This document shows positions 1-12,948 of a stretch of DNA of 64,000 bases, piece after piece. The notes below the pieces were generated by a model. It had not been told where the DNA came from. It made no database searches and saw only the letters and a program-made list of their open reading frames with translations. The DNA is from Diphasiastrum complanatum. Its lineage: Eukaryota; Streptophyta; Lycopodiopsida; Lycopodiales; Lycopodiaceae. Numbering within the stretch: position 1 is the first letter of the stretch; each line of letters begins with the position of its first letter. The DNA lies in NCBI GenBank assembly GCA_029204225.1, contig CM055092.1, positions 43,491,245 through 43,555,244 of the forward strand, written 5' to 3'. The position numbers were made by a program, and so were the translations under genes.

Positions 1-1260
1 CTAGCATGAGGAAGCTTTTTAGACTTTGTGTAAGATCCACCAATCTTATTGATGTTAAAAGGTACTTTGGAAAGTTGAGACCAATCTCTTTTTTCATTCC
101 ATCCTTTTCGTTAGCCATAACAAAAGCATCAAGCTTGAAAAGTCTTCCTTGTTTATTAGCCCCTAGCAACCAAGATTTCTTCCTTTGTAATGAAACAAGC
201 ATCACCCCAAACTTACCATGTATCCTTTCTCTATCATTGACCAACACTTAACAAATTCTTTGAATGTGAAGGAATGTAAATAACACCATCAAATTTTGCT
301 TTCCTATTAGTAGAGACAAATAGGAATTGAACCAATACCTTCAATCACACACTCACCACCATTGGCCATATGAATTGTTTCTTGGGCTCCATCATAAGTG
401 ACCAAAGAAGTAAAGAACTCCTTGTGACTAGTCATGTGTGAATTAGCTCCACTATCAATCCACCATGAATCTTTGTCACCTTCACTTGATATTGGACTTG
501 AAGAACACATCAAAAGAGAATCACCACCACCTAGATCCTCATCATTAGTAGTAAAGTTGATTTGCTTGCTACCTTCATCTCTCTTTGCTTCTTCAAACAT
601 TCATTTGCAAAATGCCCTTTTGATTCCTTTGATGAACATAGCATCCTCTTCATATTGAGATGTTGATGTAGATCCACCTCCTCTTGATTGAAGCCTATAC
701 TCCTCATTCACCAAGATCTCTTGCAAATCCACAATACTTGGCAAAGTCTTTTGAATAGCAAAACTTTGAATAAGATTAGCATGATCATCCAACAAGCCAT
801 TAAGTATAACTTGAACAAGTTCTACCTCCTTAATGCTTTCATCAATACATGCTAACTCATCATTGAATGCTTTAACCCTCAAAACAAAAGCATGAGTACT
901 CTCTTCCTTCTTTTGTAAACTTTGAAAGATTTGCCTTCCTAAGAGTAAGCACTCTTGATGTAGACTTGGATTCATAAAGTTTCTTCAAAGCTTCCCAAGC
1001 CTCCAAAGATAATGTGCACTACCCACCTTCCTTGAGAAGTTCATTGGTAACATTCATCTTAATCATGTGTAGAGCCCTTTAGCTCTCTTGTCATACCTCA
1101 CTTGATCTTGAGGTGCTTGAGGCCTCTCCTCCACACCTGCAACAATCTCCATCAACTCATTCATCTCCAATAAGAACTCCATCCTCACCTTCCAAGTAGA
1201 ATAGTTGATTGAGGTAAGCCTATCATTGCCTTCCAGCATGAATCCACTACTTGTAGCCAT
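1..1260 (-). pseudogene. Ty1/copia gag-protease remnant, running off the left edge
   Basis: Reading leftward from the ATG at 1260, the translation begins MATSSGFMLEGNDRLTSINY and continues with the W-K-V-R-M-E pattern of the copia gag (UBN2-type) N-terminus. Further gag follows at about 975-601. A protease-type segment at about 600-307 carries WWIDSGANSHMT, whose D-S-G triad is the aspartic protease active site. The frame is broken by a stop/frameshift near 1063-1075, an in-frame stop near 1020 and another shift near 970, so no polyprotein can be made. A primer-binding site and LTR follow at 1850-2517 in the correct order for a minus-strand element. Integrase and reverse transcriptase would lie left of base 1 and are not seen. 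Assignment to copia gag-pro is secure. The family name is not recognised. Confidence 0.85.
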
Positions 1261-1849
1261 GTTGCAATGACCTGATCTTATCTTTCAACCTGTTTCAATG
1301 CACAAAGCACTCTCTTGAATGTCAACAAATGAACTCAAGAAGATATCACAAAGATATGGAACCTCTCAAATCTCTTCTAGCACTTCTATCTAGAAAATCA
1401 GCACATAGAATAGTGAAATCTTGATCACCTATGATCTATCCTCAATATAATGATTCTTGCCACTTCCTAAGATTGAAACACACTCGAATGAAGTTCAGTA
1501 ACCTCACAAACTAGAGATCCAATCAAAATTAAGGTTTTGACAAAATCACAAAAAATTGAATATCTCAAATTCTACATGCAATTTCTAGAAACTTGATATA
1601 TCTTCTTGTAGGACTCCAATGAGACCTTCCTTATGCACCAAAAGTCATCTAATTCCAGTAAACCAAGTGTGAAATTGGAATTGATCAAGTATATAACCCT
1701 ATATTGAGTTTTGACCTACAAAAGATCAATTCTACACATGCAAAAATGCTGATTTTTGAGTAGAAATCAATCTAGCATGCTCTAGCATTGGTAACTCCTC
1801 CAAATCCTTGCTAAAGATGGCTGATCCTTTCATAACCTGAAACACAAGA

Positions 1850-1861
1850 GCTCTGATACCA
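1850..1861 (-). promoter_or_regulatory. Primer-binding site of the minus-strand copia element
   Basis: The plus strand reads gctctgatacca, so the minus strand reads TGGTATCAGAGC. This complements the 3' end of initiator methionine tRNA, the usual plant LTR-retrotransposon primer. It abuts the inner end of the LTR at 1862. Confidence 0.9.
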
Positions 1862-2517
1862 TGTGAAGGATTTCAGATGATTCAAGATCCAATCCATGTC
1901 CCAAATCTTTGGTTACAATAAGGAACAAACCAACAATCCTACCAATGTAGAAAAATCAGCATCTACATACAAAATGAGATGCAAACTCTAAGAGATACTG
2001 ATCAAACATGAACCAGAATATAAAAATATGTTTTATGTCCGTACAATTACAGTACCCTACTGTATTTTACAAGTGTGGAACCAAAAATAGCAATAAATGA
2101 TCATTCTACACATAGAATTGCAAGATAACACCAAGATAGTGCACCAATGAGTAGTAGAACCCAAAGAGAACCATGTATAATGATGAAATGAGAGGATAGA
2201 AGAGAGAATATGTGTCTCTCTACGAGTTACATCCTTCTATAGAGTTTCCAGACCCTATTTGGCCACTTGGCTTTCCCTCCAAATGTAAACCCTACTATTT
2301 TTTGGGTCTAGATTCAATGTACCCAAAGTTCAAATTTGAATCTCTCTCAAACTCGACTACCAACTTTCCCACACTTTCAAAAAGTGTTTATTGAATGTAT
2401 TTTAAACTAATATAACTTCAAAAAATTTATCTCTAAGTCTAAAATGAGTTTTGGCCACTTCTTGACAATTTACCAAAATGTGACTAAACTAGACTAAACT
2501 AGTTGAAATCTCTCACA
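1862..2517 (-). repeat. 5' LTR of the minus-strand copia element (656 bp)
   Basis: The element has TG...CA ends with the short terminal inverted repeat TGTGA/TCACA and lies next to the primer-binding site. A second copy, close to 95% similar by eye, is at 4539-5192 in the same orientation. That copy fixes both ends. Confidence 0.88.
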
Positions 2518-2527
2518 CACGTTACTA

Positions 2528-2675
<148 letters not shown>

Positions 2676-2730
2676 GTAATCTCAAGTGTTAAGAAATACT
2701 CTAAGTTTGAGTTTATTATATAAGCACAAA
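2676..2730 (+). repeat. Left arm of an inverted repeat flanking the second copia element
   Basis: The reverse complement of this 55-bp segment matches 7134-7189 at roughly 80%. The copia element 2753-7119 lies between the arms, so it may have landed inside an older fold-back element. Confidence 0.6.
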
Positions 2731-2752
2731 ATCCACAAATACTCATAAGGTT

Positions 2753-3145
2753 TGTTGGATTTATTTCTTCTACTCTCCTAAATCCCATTTTTAATCTGCC
2801 TCCATTCATGCTGCATATGTACTCACGTTGTTGCGTAGTCTGCATATTTATATGTACATTTTGATAGGCGAAGAAAGGCAAAAGAATCGCGACACTGTAT
2901 TTTTACACTTGTTTTGGTGACAGGCGAAAAAGGCGACACCGTCTTACAAAACGCCAAGGTGCCCCAAAAAGCAAAGGCACCCTGTAAATTAAATTCCATG
3001 GCATTTCGTCAGAGTGACACATTTTTCACATCCTCACCGATGATCATTTCAGCGAAGCCTGACGTCGCACTCTTTTCATGCTCACCCAAGCAGCTGCGCT
3101 AACAAACTTGACAACGATTGTAGCCACCCACGATTTCCTACAGAT
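2753..3145 (+). repeat. Truncated 5' LTR of the plus-strand copia element
   Basis: Starts TGTTGGATTT and aligns with the first ~390 bp of the complete 3' LTR at 5957. Similarity stops at about 3145, where the sequence passes directly into integrase coding sequence. The rest of the LTR, the primer site, gag, protease and most of integrase are therefore deleted. Confidence 0.85.
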
Positions 3146-5956
3146 CTCAGGCAAGACACCCCATGAGGTGTGGACAGGCTCTAAGCCTTCTTTGAAAGAC
3201 CTAAGAGTGTTTGGGTGCATTGTCTAAGCGCAGATCCCAAAAGACACGAGGAAGAAATTGGACTTCCAAGGTCTCAAGACCATCCTGATTGGATACACTT
3301 CATCTGATAATGCTTACAAGCTATATGATCTTGATACCCAACAAATCTTGTATGGGTGTTGGGATACAGTCTTTATCGAGGATCAGTTCGTCGACCTCAA
3401 AAGCAAGGATATTGCTCCAAGAGAACCTTCATCACCTGCCATTGACGCGACAGTCCGAGCTTCTGGCTCAGGCGTATCTATGGTCGACCCACTTCTTGAC
3501 AGCGAATCAGACGAAGATGTTGTTGCTAACCAGCAACAACAAGTCCCAGGAACGGTTCATCAGTCGAATCCTCCTAGAAGATCAAGCCGAGTGCACACAT
3601 AGCCCACAAGGTATACTCCTGAGTATGCTTGTCTCTTGATACAAGAACCGACAATAGTCGAAGAGGCACTTAGCCAACCAGACTCTGATCTCTAGAGAGA
3701 CGCTATGGACAAAGAGTATTCCTCTCTGATCAAGAACCAAACATGGTCATTAGTCGAAACTCCTATTGGCTGCAATATCATTGATTGCAAATGGATCTTC
3801 AAGATCAAATACAATGCCAATGGAGCAATTGATCAAAAGAAGGCAAGACTCGTAGCACAAAGATTCACTCATATCTCAAACGTCGACTACAACGAGACTT
3901 TTAGTCCAGTAGTCAATCATTCGTCGATCCGAATGCTCCTGTCTTATGTCAGTTATCGACCTCAAAGTACATCAACTTGATGTCCAAACAACTTATCTGA
4001 ATGGAGTTAAGGACATCTACATGATCCAGACTGAAGAATACGTTTAGAAAGGTATGAAGAATCATGTATGTAAACTCCACAAAGCATTGTACGACTTGAA
4101 ACAGTCTGCCAGAGCTTGGTTCAAGAGGAAGTTATTTTTGTCTAGTTTCTAATGCAATCAGTTTCATTCCATTTGGTTGATCCAATCGAAAGTTATAAGC
4201 TTTTTCCTCATTGAACAAGGATTTAAACCAAGCACTGTTGATTGCAACGTTTATTCCAAGTCAATGCAGCAATCCTTCATTATCATCATCTTATACATGG
4301 ATGATACGTTGCTCTTCAGCAACAATACCAATATGGTCAAGGATTCGAAGAAGATGCTATTTTCAGAGTTCAACATGACTGATCTGGAGAAGCTCACTTC
4401 TGTCTGGGAATTCAGATCCACAGAGACAGAGTGAGACGACTGATTTACATCACTCAACAAAGGTATCTTCACAATGTTCTTAACATATACAATTTAATGA
4501 ATTGTAAATTAGCTCACTCACCGAAGGATCCAGGTCTGTGTGAAGGATTTCAGATCATTCAAGATCCAATCCATGTCCCAAATCTTTGGTTACAATAAGG
4601 AGCAAACCAACAATCCTGCCAATGTAGAAAAATCAGCATCTACATACAAAATGAGATGCAAACTCTAAGAGATATTGATCAAACATGAACCAAAACATAA
4701 AATATGTTTGTTGTCTGTACAATTACATTACCCTACTATATTTCACACGTATGGAACCGAATATAGCAATAAATGATCATTCTACACATAGAATTGCAAG
4801 ATAACACCAAGATAGTGCAGCAATGAGTAGTAGAACCCAAAGAGAACCATGTATAATGATGAAATGAGAGAGAGAAGAGAGAAGATGTGTCTCTCCACGA
4901 GTTAAATCCTTTTATAGAATTTCCAAACCCTATTTGGCCACTTGGCTTTCCCTCCAAAATGTAAACCCTACTATTTTTGGGTCTAGATTCAATGTACCCA
5001 AAGTTCAAATTTGAATCTCTCTCAAACTTGACTACCAACTTTCCCACACTTTCCAAAAGTGTTTATTGAATGTATTTTAAACTAATATAACTTCAAAAAG
5101 TTTATCTCTAAGCCTAAAATGAGTTTTGGCCTCTTATTGACAATTTACCAAAATGTGACTAAACTAGACTAAACTAATTGAAATCTCTCACAGTCTGCAC
5201 TTGTCGAAGGACCAATGTCCCCAGACCAAGCAGGAAGAGGAGCAGATGAGAGAATATCCTTATCGATCGATACTTGGATCTCTCATGTACGCAATGATCT
5301 GTACAAGACCAGATATCTCTTTTGCAGTAAGCTCACTTAGCCAATATATGGCTAATCCTGACATTACCCATTGGAAGGCTCTCATAAGAGTCATGACATA
5401 TATTTGAGCTACCATGGACCAGTGCATCTGCTATGGAGATGTCAGCAACGACAATCTTCATCAGCTCATTGGTTATTCTGATGCAAGCTGGGGAGGAGAT
5501 GTAGACAATCATAAGTCCACATCTGGATTTACATTATTCTTCAACGACAGTCCTATCTCATGGAACAATCGTAAGCAAACCTCTATCGCACTTTCTTCTA
5601 CAGAAGCAAAATACATTGCTGCTTCTTAATCTATTAAAGAAGCGTTTTGGTTGAAAAATTTACTGTCAGATGTTAATCTGTATCAGTACAGCCCTATAAT
5701 TTTATTCTGTGATAATCAAAGTGCTATTGCCTTATCGTCCAACCCTAGATTTCACTCTAGGAGGAAGCACATTGAAATCAAATATCACTATATCAGGGGC
5801 AAGGTTCTCAACAAAGAGGTGAGCTCAACGTACTGTAGAACGTAGGACATGGTTGCAAATATTTTTATGAAAGCAAAGTGTTAATGCACACAAGAAATTT
5901 TGTGCATTACTCAGTCTAAAGATCAAGGCATTCACGGATCCAGATCAAGGGGGGGG
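3146..5956 (+). pseudogene. Ty1/copia pol remnant (integrase C-part, RT, RNase H), interrupted by a solo LTR
   Basis: The order of motifs is that of a copia pol. At about 3150-3600 there is an integrase tail (KTPHEVWTGSKPSLKDLRVFGC, then DTRKKL and LIGYTSSDNAYKLYD). At about 3705-4150 the RT begins (NQTWSLVETPIG, CKWIFKIKYN, ETFSPVV). At about 4290-4310 the RT catalytic box reads YMDD, where most copia elements have YVDD. After the inserted LTR (4539-5192), RNase H follows at 5201-5845 (YSDASWGGD, ALSSTEAKYIA, DNQSAIALS, HIEIKYHYIR). Stops occur at about 3225, 3600, 3980, 4048, 4153, 5407 and 5629. A purine tract (aaggggggg) at 5946-5956 precedes the 3' LTR. The copy is dead: it is internally deleted, stop-ridden and split. 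Confidence 0.88.
4539..5192 (-). mobile_element. Solo LTR inserted in copia pol, with 5-bp target duplication
   Basis: A 654-bp copy of the LTR at 1862-2517 with intact TGTGA...TCACA ends. It is flanked by gtctg at 4534-4538 and again at 5193-5197, and there is no internal sequence. This is the product expected from LTR-LTR recombination after a full insertion. Confidence 0.93.
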
Positions 5957-7119
5957 TGTTGGATTTATTTCCTCTACTCTCCTAAATCTCATTTTTAATT
6001 TGCCTCCATTCATGCTGCATATTTACTCATGTTGTCGCGTAGTCTGCATATTTACATGTAAATTCTGATAGCCGAAGAAAAGATGAAAGAATCGTGACAC
6101 TATGTTTTTACACTTGTTTTGGTGACAGGCAAAAAAGGCGACACCGTCTTACAGAACGCTGAAGGTGTCCCAAAAAGAAAAGGCACCCTATAAATTAAAT
6201 TCTATGGCATTTCGTCAGAGTGACGCATTTTTCACATCCTCACCAACGATCATTTCAGCGAAGCCTGACGTCGCACTCTTTTCACGCTCACCCAAGCAGC
6301 TGTGCTAACAAACTTGACAACCACTGTAGCCACCCACGATCTCCTACAGACATCACATCCACTTAGCACTTTCTTCATCTGCACACCTGTAATATTGTGT
6401 ATATATACTGAATACCATTTGCGTATTCAGGTTGACAATCGATACCAAGATTAAGATAAACTTGTGTAAATCTAGCATCAGGAGCTTATCAGAGATAGAC
6501 AAAGTAGATGCCTTGTGCATTGATTTTTTATTGTCAGTAATAAGGTTTCATTCCTTTACAGATTGAATTAACTTTGTAGAGCACGCGGTTTTGCCTGCTA
6601 TTGTCTTGTGCTCTACCGCATTATTGACATGTATATTTGATATACGTAATCTGATAACAACTCTTTGTTCTGTGTTCAGATTTGTGTCAGTATTGATATG
6701 CTTGTTTTCATTATGTCTGACTTTTCTAATTGCTCAATCTGGTAATCTGTTTTTGACGACCAATTTTTAGTCTTGTCTTTCGCGAATCATTCACGACTGA
6801 TTATCAGTCGAGCCTAGTCTCTCTCTTCGTGAATCATTCGCGACAAATAATTTGTCTAGCTGTTCGCGAAAGGTTACTCTTCTGGTGTTCAATTAACGTT
6901 TGGCTACGTAATCAGAATAGCCGTGATTTCTATCACTAATGCCCTGTTTACCTCTGATAGGCTTAGTCATACTTAGGAAAAGAGTCTTATAGCTCATTCC
7001 GCTGCGCACGAACACTTTTCGTTCGAGTTTTGCTTCTCGTTCGTGTTCGTCTTTCTTTTCAAGCTATTTTTTTGTCTTTCATACACGACTGATTCTCTTA
7101 ATCCCCTCTTTCTCCAACA
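5957..7119 (+). repeat. 3' LTR of the plus-strand copia element (1163 bp)
   Basis: Begins TGTTGG directly after the polypurine tract and ends CCAACA at 7114-7119, a 6-bp terminal inverted repeat. The first ~390 bp repeat the truncated 5' LTR. No convincing 5-bp target duplication is seen: the flanks read aggtt before the 5' LTR and agttg after the 3' LTR. Confidence 0.85.
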
Positions 7120-7133
7120 AGTTGCACTTCAAG

Positions 7134-7189
7134 TTTGTGCTTATATATAGTAAATTCAAACTTAAAATACTCCTAATACTTGAAATTAC
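7134..7189 (+). repeat. Right arm of the inverted repeat flanking the copia element
   Basis: Begins tttgtgcttatatata and ends tgaaattac. It pairs with 2676-2730 (see that entry). The arms stand 22 and 14 bp outside the two LTR ends. Confidence 0.6.
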
Positions 7190-10100
7190 TTAATAAACAT
7201 CAAGATAACATCAAATGTTTTAGGACCATATTCACTATAGCTATTTTATAGCGCTAATTACCTTTATGAGAACTACTTTGTACTCATTATTCATGTTAAA
7301 AACCAATGCATTTTAATAGTCTAGCAAGAATACTTAGCCTTTTACATGTCAATAAGAAATTCAATTAGTCCTATGCAATTTTTATTCAACTCACACTTCA
7401 AAAAGCCATATTTTAGATTGTAGCAATATGACAAGTCAAAATTTGACTATTTTTAAGTATACTTAGCGATGCATATCTTAGTTACAATAGCAAATTGTTG
7501 TCTATTCATCAATCTTTTAAGATTGTCAGTATTCACTTCACAATCATCTTAGTTATATAAATATTTGAGATCTATAAAATAGTCATCAACTTACAATCTT
7601 TCACATAGCTTGATGGAACTTTGCTAGAAGTTTGATTAGTTTGATTGCAAAAAAGTACAAGAGCTAGTGATTTTTCATTGCCATGTTAGCTAGTTATGGT
7701 AAATCTGAAGTTTTTCTAAAAGATATTAATATTCTTTTCAAAGTTCATTCATTATTTGTGTTTCATCTTTGTTCATATTTTTCAAGGTTATATTTAGTCT
7801 CTAGAGTTTCATTTCTAACATGATATGACTAGATATTTTGGAGCCAAGATTTGGCCTTTTCATCCCTCAAAAATAATAGTTTTAATGAATAAAGATTTTG
7901 GATTTCATTTATAGTGCCCTTGATTTGTGCCATACTTATCTAGGATATAGTCCAAAGTTTCTTTGATAATATTTTCTTCAGTCTTGCTGGACTGGCACAA
8001 GGACAAGAAATCGATGGTGGTAAAAGTTTGGGGTTGATTTGGTGGTTCAATTATTTTAAGCTGCAATGTATGTTATAGAATAAGCAACTTGAAATGTAGT
8101 TATCTTATACTATCATTCAGAGTCAAATACATGGTAACTATCAGAGTCACGCTTTGTTAACAAACTAACCTCTCCATCAAGTGTACATCTAAAAATCATG
8201 ACTTGTTGGATTTTGTTATCTATTTTGTCCATTTTCTTAATACTTTATGGACTACACAATATAAGGGATATTTATACCAAAAAGCATAATGAGTATAATA
8301 GATTGTGTTATTGGTGTTGCGGATGTAATCCATATTATCAAAATATGCTTAGCTACCACATTTAATTCAACAAGCAATGATAACACATAATCGTTTGATT
8401 TTGGAAAGCACAAGCTTCTCGACCATGATTTTTTTTTTGTTGCATTGAAAAATCTAGAATTGAAAAAAGAGAATCTATGGTTTTTCTTTTGTTGGAAATT
8501 AGGTCACAAAATTAAATTTCTATAGATCTGGTGTGAACGATAAAATTTTCTCCTATCATTTCCTCTACTCAAGAAAGATTTATCTACTACGAGTTTGATT
8601 ATTGATTTAGTATGTTATTTTCAAGCTAATAATTTGTTTTGGTTTTTTATCGGAATGATAAATAATCATGGTTAAAAATACTCATAATATTGGACTCTAA
8701 ATGAAATTATTACACCTTTGGTTGTTGTGAAGTCTATTCATTCTAGAGAGTTATCATATTAGTATGTCGCTCTTCTAATTGAAACATATATTCAAATTTT
8801 GATTAGTAAGTTGGAAATTTGGGCCCAAATCAAGTAATGGCAATAGTAGATTATTTTGCTTAAAATTTGAGTCAGCCTTGAGTTAATAAATAGTGATTGA
8901 TTAGTTTATACTGACTATACTAGAAGTATTTCCATGTATACTTTTTGAGAATACAAGGAAAAAGTTCGAGTTCATGTTATTTAAAGTCTTGAATGCATTA
9001 CAATAGTTGTTTCAAATCAACACAAAGTTTAATAATTGTAATGTCAAGTACTAGTCTGTGTATAATAATAATGTAAATTTGTTTAATAAAATGTTCTTTT
9101 GTAAGATATGTCCTTGATGCTTTTGTTATTTGCAAGAATTAATAATCCTGTAATAATCCAAACAATTGCATGTTAGTTGATTGATCTAAGACCGATATTT
9201 TTGGTGGACTAAAGGTGATTGAATCATTGACAAATAGAAAGATATATTTGAGAAAGTTACATTAAATTGTATAATCTTTTATAGGGCTTATTTATTGTGA
9301 CATGAAAAGAGTATTCAAGCATCTGAAATAATCACAAGAATTCAAAACATAATAATCAAACTAAAAATTTATTGTCTAATAGTTGGACCCCTCAAACATC
9401 ATATAGCATTTTTTCATTGATTTTTGGACAATATATCATTTTTGGTAAGATGTCATTAAGAAAATTTTCATATTTAACTGGCAATTTGGAAGGGTTTACT
9501 TTAACTTTTATTTGTTAGTGTTGAAACTACATTTCATTGGATGAATGATCTCTAGAGAAATTGGTAGTGTTTCTATGAGCATGTGTAGCTTCTCTAAAAT
9601 ATATTAAGATTTCTTAGATAAGAGAGACTTGCGAATAGTTTCACTTACTCATATGATTGCTTCTTAAGTGAGAGAGAAAAGATTATGGCCAAATTAAGGC
9701 AAATGTCAAGGTTTGAGCCAGTGTATTATTGATCAATATTGCAAATTGAAGTTCTTTTCACAATACATAGATCTTTTCTAGTTGTGCATTGGTAGAAGTA
9801 ATCTTAAAATAATGATATTAAATAGGTATTTTCTATATAGAGGAGTCAAATAGACCTTTTGTATCAAATTAGGAGGGAGTTACACAAAAAATTTAGGAGT
9901 TTTTAAAATCTAATAGTCCTTGCTCATTACCTACCAATACAATACTTCACATATTTGAAACCATATAAATGGTTATATTAGATCACCTTGAACATTTGAT
10001 TGAGGTTAATATATCTAGGACATAAAGTGAACTTACACTTTGAATAAAATCATTCTCACCAAAATTATTATTTTTATGAATGTATACAAATTTATAATGT

Positions 10101-10228
10101 AGAGACTTGGTACACAGGGACCCAATTTTTAGGGACACTAGGGGTGGTTTCATTTCTTCTTTCATGTTGCCTCTCTTCTCTCATTCATTGTATTCTGTAT
10201 TCCTTTTTAATACAAGCCAGCTATGGTA

Positions 10229-10232
<4 letters not shown>
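7190..10232. other. AT-rich intergenic DNA, nothing recognised
   Basis: I see no coding exon, RNA gene, LTR pair or tandem repeat here. The longest open frames are short and have no recognisable motif. Confidence 0.7.

Positions 10233-10308
<76 letters not shown>
10233..10308. repeat. (TC)n microsatellite, 76 bp
   Basis: Uninterrupted TC dinucleotides. Arg-Glu and Ser-Leu frames over it are artefacts. Confidence 0.98.
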
Positions 10309-11631
<1,323 letters not shown>

Positions 11632-12115
11632 ATAAAATATATACAAGAAAACAATAACTCCCCTCATTCAATTGCTCTACTATGTCGATATTAGTGTCAT
11701 TTTCACTATAATGGGTCAAATCTCGACTATAGATAACATAGATGTGAAAGCAATAACCACCCGCTATTACAGAGATGTTGACATTTCTACCATTGGCCTA
11801 TCCCATAGTAGAGCCTCAATTGCACATAACATTTACTACGTGAAAGCAACAACCACCCTTCTTCAATTATGCTACCATGAGGCTACTTACACAAAATTGT
11901 TACTAGAGTAGGGTAGTTGTAGAAACCTCGGTTGCAAATAACATATACGAAACAACAACAACCACTCTCATTCAAGACAACTATTATGGGAATGGTTATG
12001 CAGTTTCCACTAGATTTGTAGATAACATATATGAGAAAGCAGCAACCACTCTCATTCAAGACGACTACTATGGAAATGGTTATGCTGCTTCCATTGGAGT
12101 AGAGGGTAGGGGAAG
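11632..12115. repeat. Degenerate tandem repeat, about five copies of 84-112 bp
   Basis: Copies share the order 'ataacata..., gaaagcaacaaccac, ctcattcaag, then a ctatgg/tatgg box'. Anchors lie near 11733, 11826, 11938 and 12022, with a weaker first copy from about 11632. The last two copies (period 84) are the most alike. Confidence 0.75.
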
Positions 12116-12329
12116 CAACAACCACTATGAGTCGGCTCGACTACGGTGGAGCATGATGTAAATACGTAGGGTTGCTTACAATGCGTATGTATAGAAGTGC
12201 ATAGAAATAAGGAAACCGAGGAAGTGAGATGATATGTATAAAGAATAGTAGAGAGAGGGAATGTTGTTGATCACATAAACCAAGAATTCTAAGCGTCTTA
12301 TGGAAAGAAAAAAATACCGACATTTATAA

Positions 12330-12916
12330 AAAAAATTGCCGGCCTACCGTCAAAAGCCGGCGGCATCTTGGCCCCCCAATGCGCCAACCCCCCCCTAAAG
12401 TACAACTGACTAGGCGCCGGCTGGCAACCGTTCTTCTCGCTCCGACGTCACCTCTCCGCCTCGCAAAACAGCTCATGCCCGGATTCGAGCCCGCGACCTC
12501 CTTCGGACCTGCCCCGACCCCCCCGCCTTCGTAGCCGGCCGCGATTTTGATGCCGCCACCGTTGGATGCTCACCTCGAGGGCTGGGATTTCTCCGTGTGC
12601 TGGTGATTGGTCGGTCAGAATCGTCCACGTGGTGGTTCTGATGCGGTGGCGGGCATCCAACGGGGGGGCTTGAAGGAGGTCGTGGCTGGTGCCTGCTCTA
12701 TATCTGGCTGTCTGCTCTCGCGGCTCCTCGCGCTTGTCACTTGGCTCGAGGCCCGAGGCAGGCCATCGTATCTTAGTAGTTTCACGTCCCCACCGTTGGA
12801 TCACGTCATAACCGTTGAGATGTTTTCACGTTTCACCATTGAAAAGAGCCCACGTGGTTGTCGCGACGTGGCGGAGATCCAAGTGGTCGGGGGGTGAAAT
12901 ACCTAGTGCGCCTTAC

Positions 12917-12918
<2 letters not shown>
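12330..12918 (+). promoter_or_regulatory. GC-rich upstream region, presumed SEUSS promoter
   Basis: Base composition changes sharply from AT-rich to GC-rich about 1.8 kb before the SEUSS start codon. The region carries two cacgtgg G-box cores (about 12625 and 12850). It also has repeated ccgttggat boxes, at about 12560 and 12789 and inverted as atccaacgg at about 12654, which resemble plant MYB core sites. No TATA box or start site can be fixed by eye, so assignment as promoter is an inference from position. Confidence 0.5.

Positions 12919-12948
<30 letters not shown>
12919..12948 (+). repeat. (CT)n tract near the presumed transcript start
   Basis: Short CT run of a kind common in plant 5' UTRs and core promoters. 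Confidence 0.85.

Noticed and set aside
12440-12520. tRNA-like stretch (on the minus strand ggtcgcgggctcgaatccgg)
   Set aside because: It has a T-arm-like B-box but no A-box, no paired T-stem of five and no acceptor stem. At most a relic.
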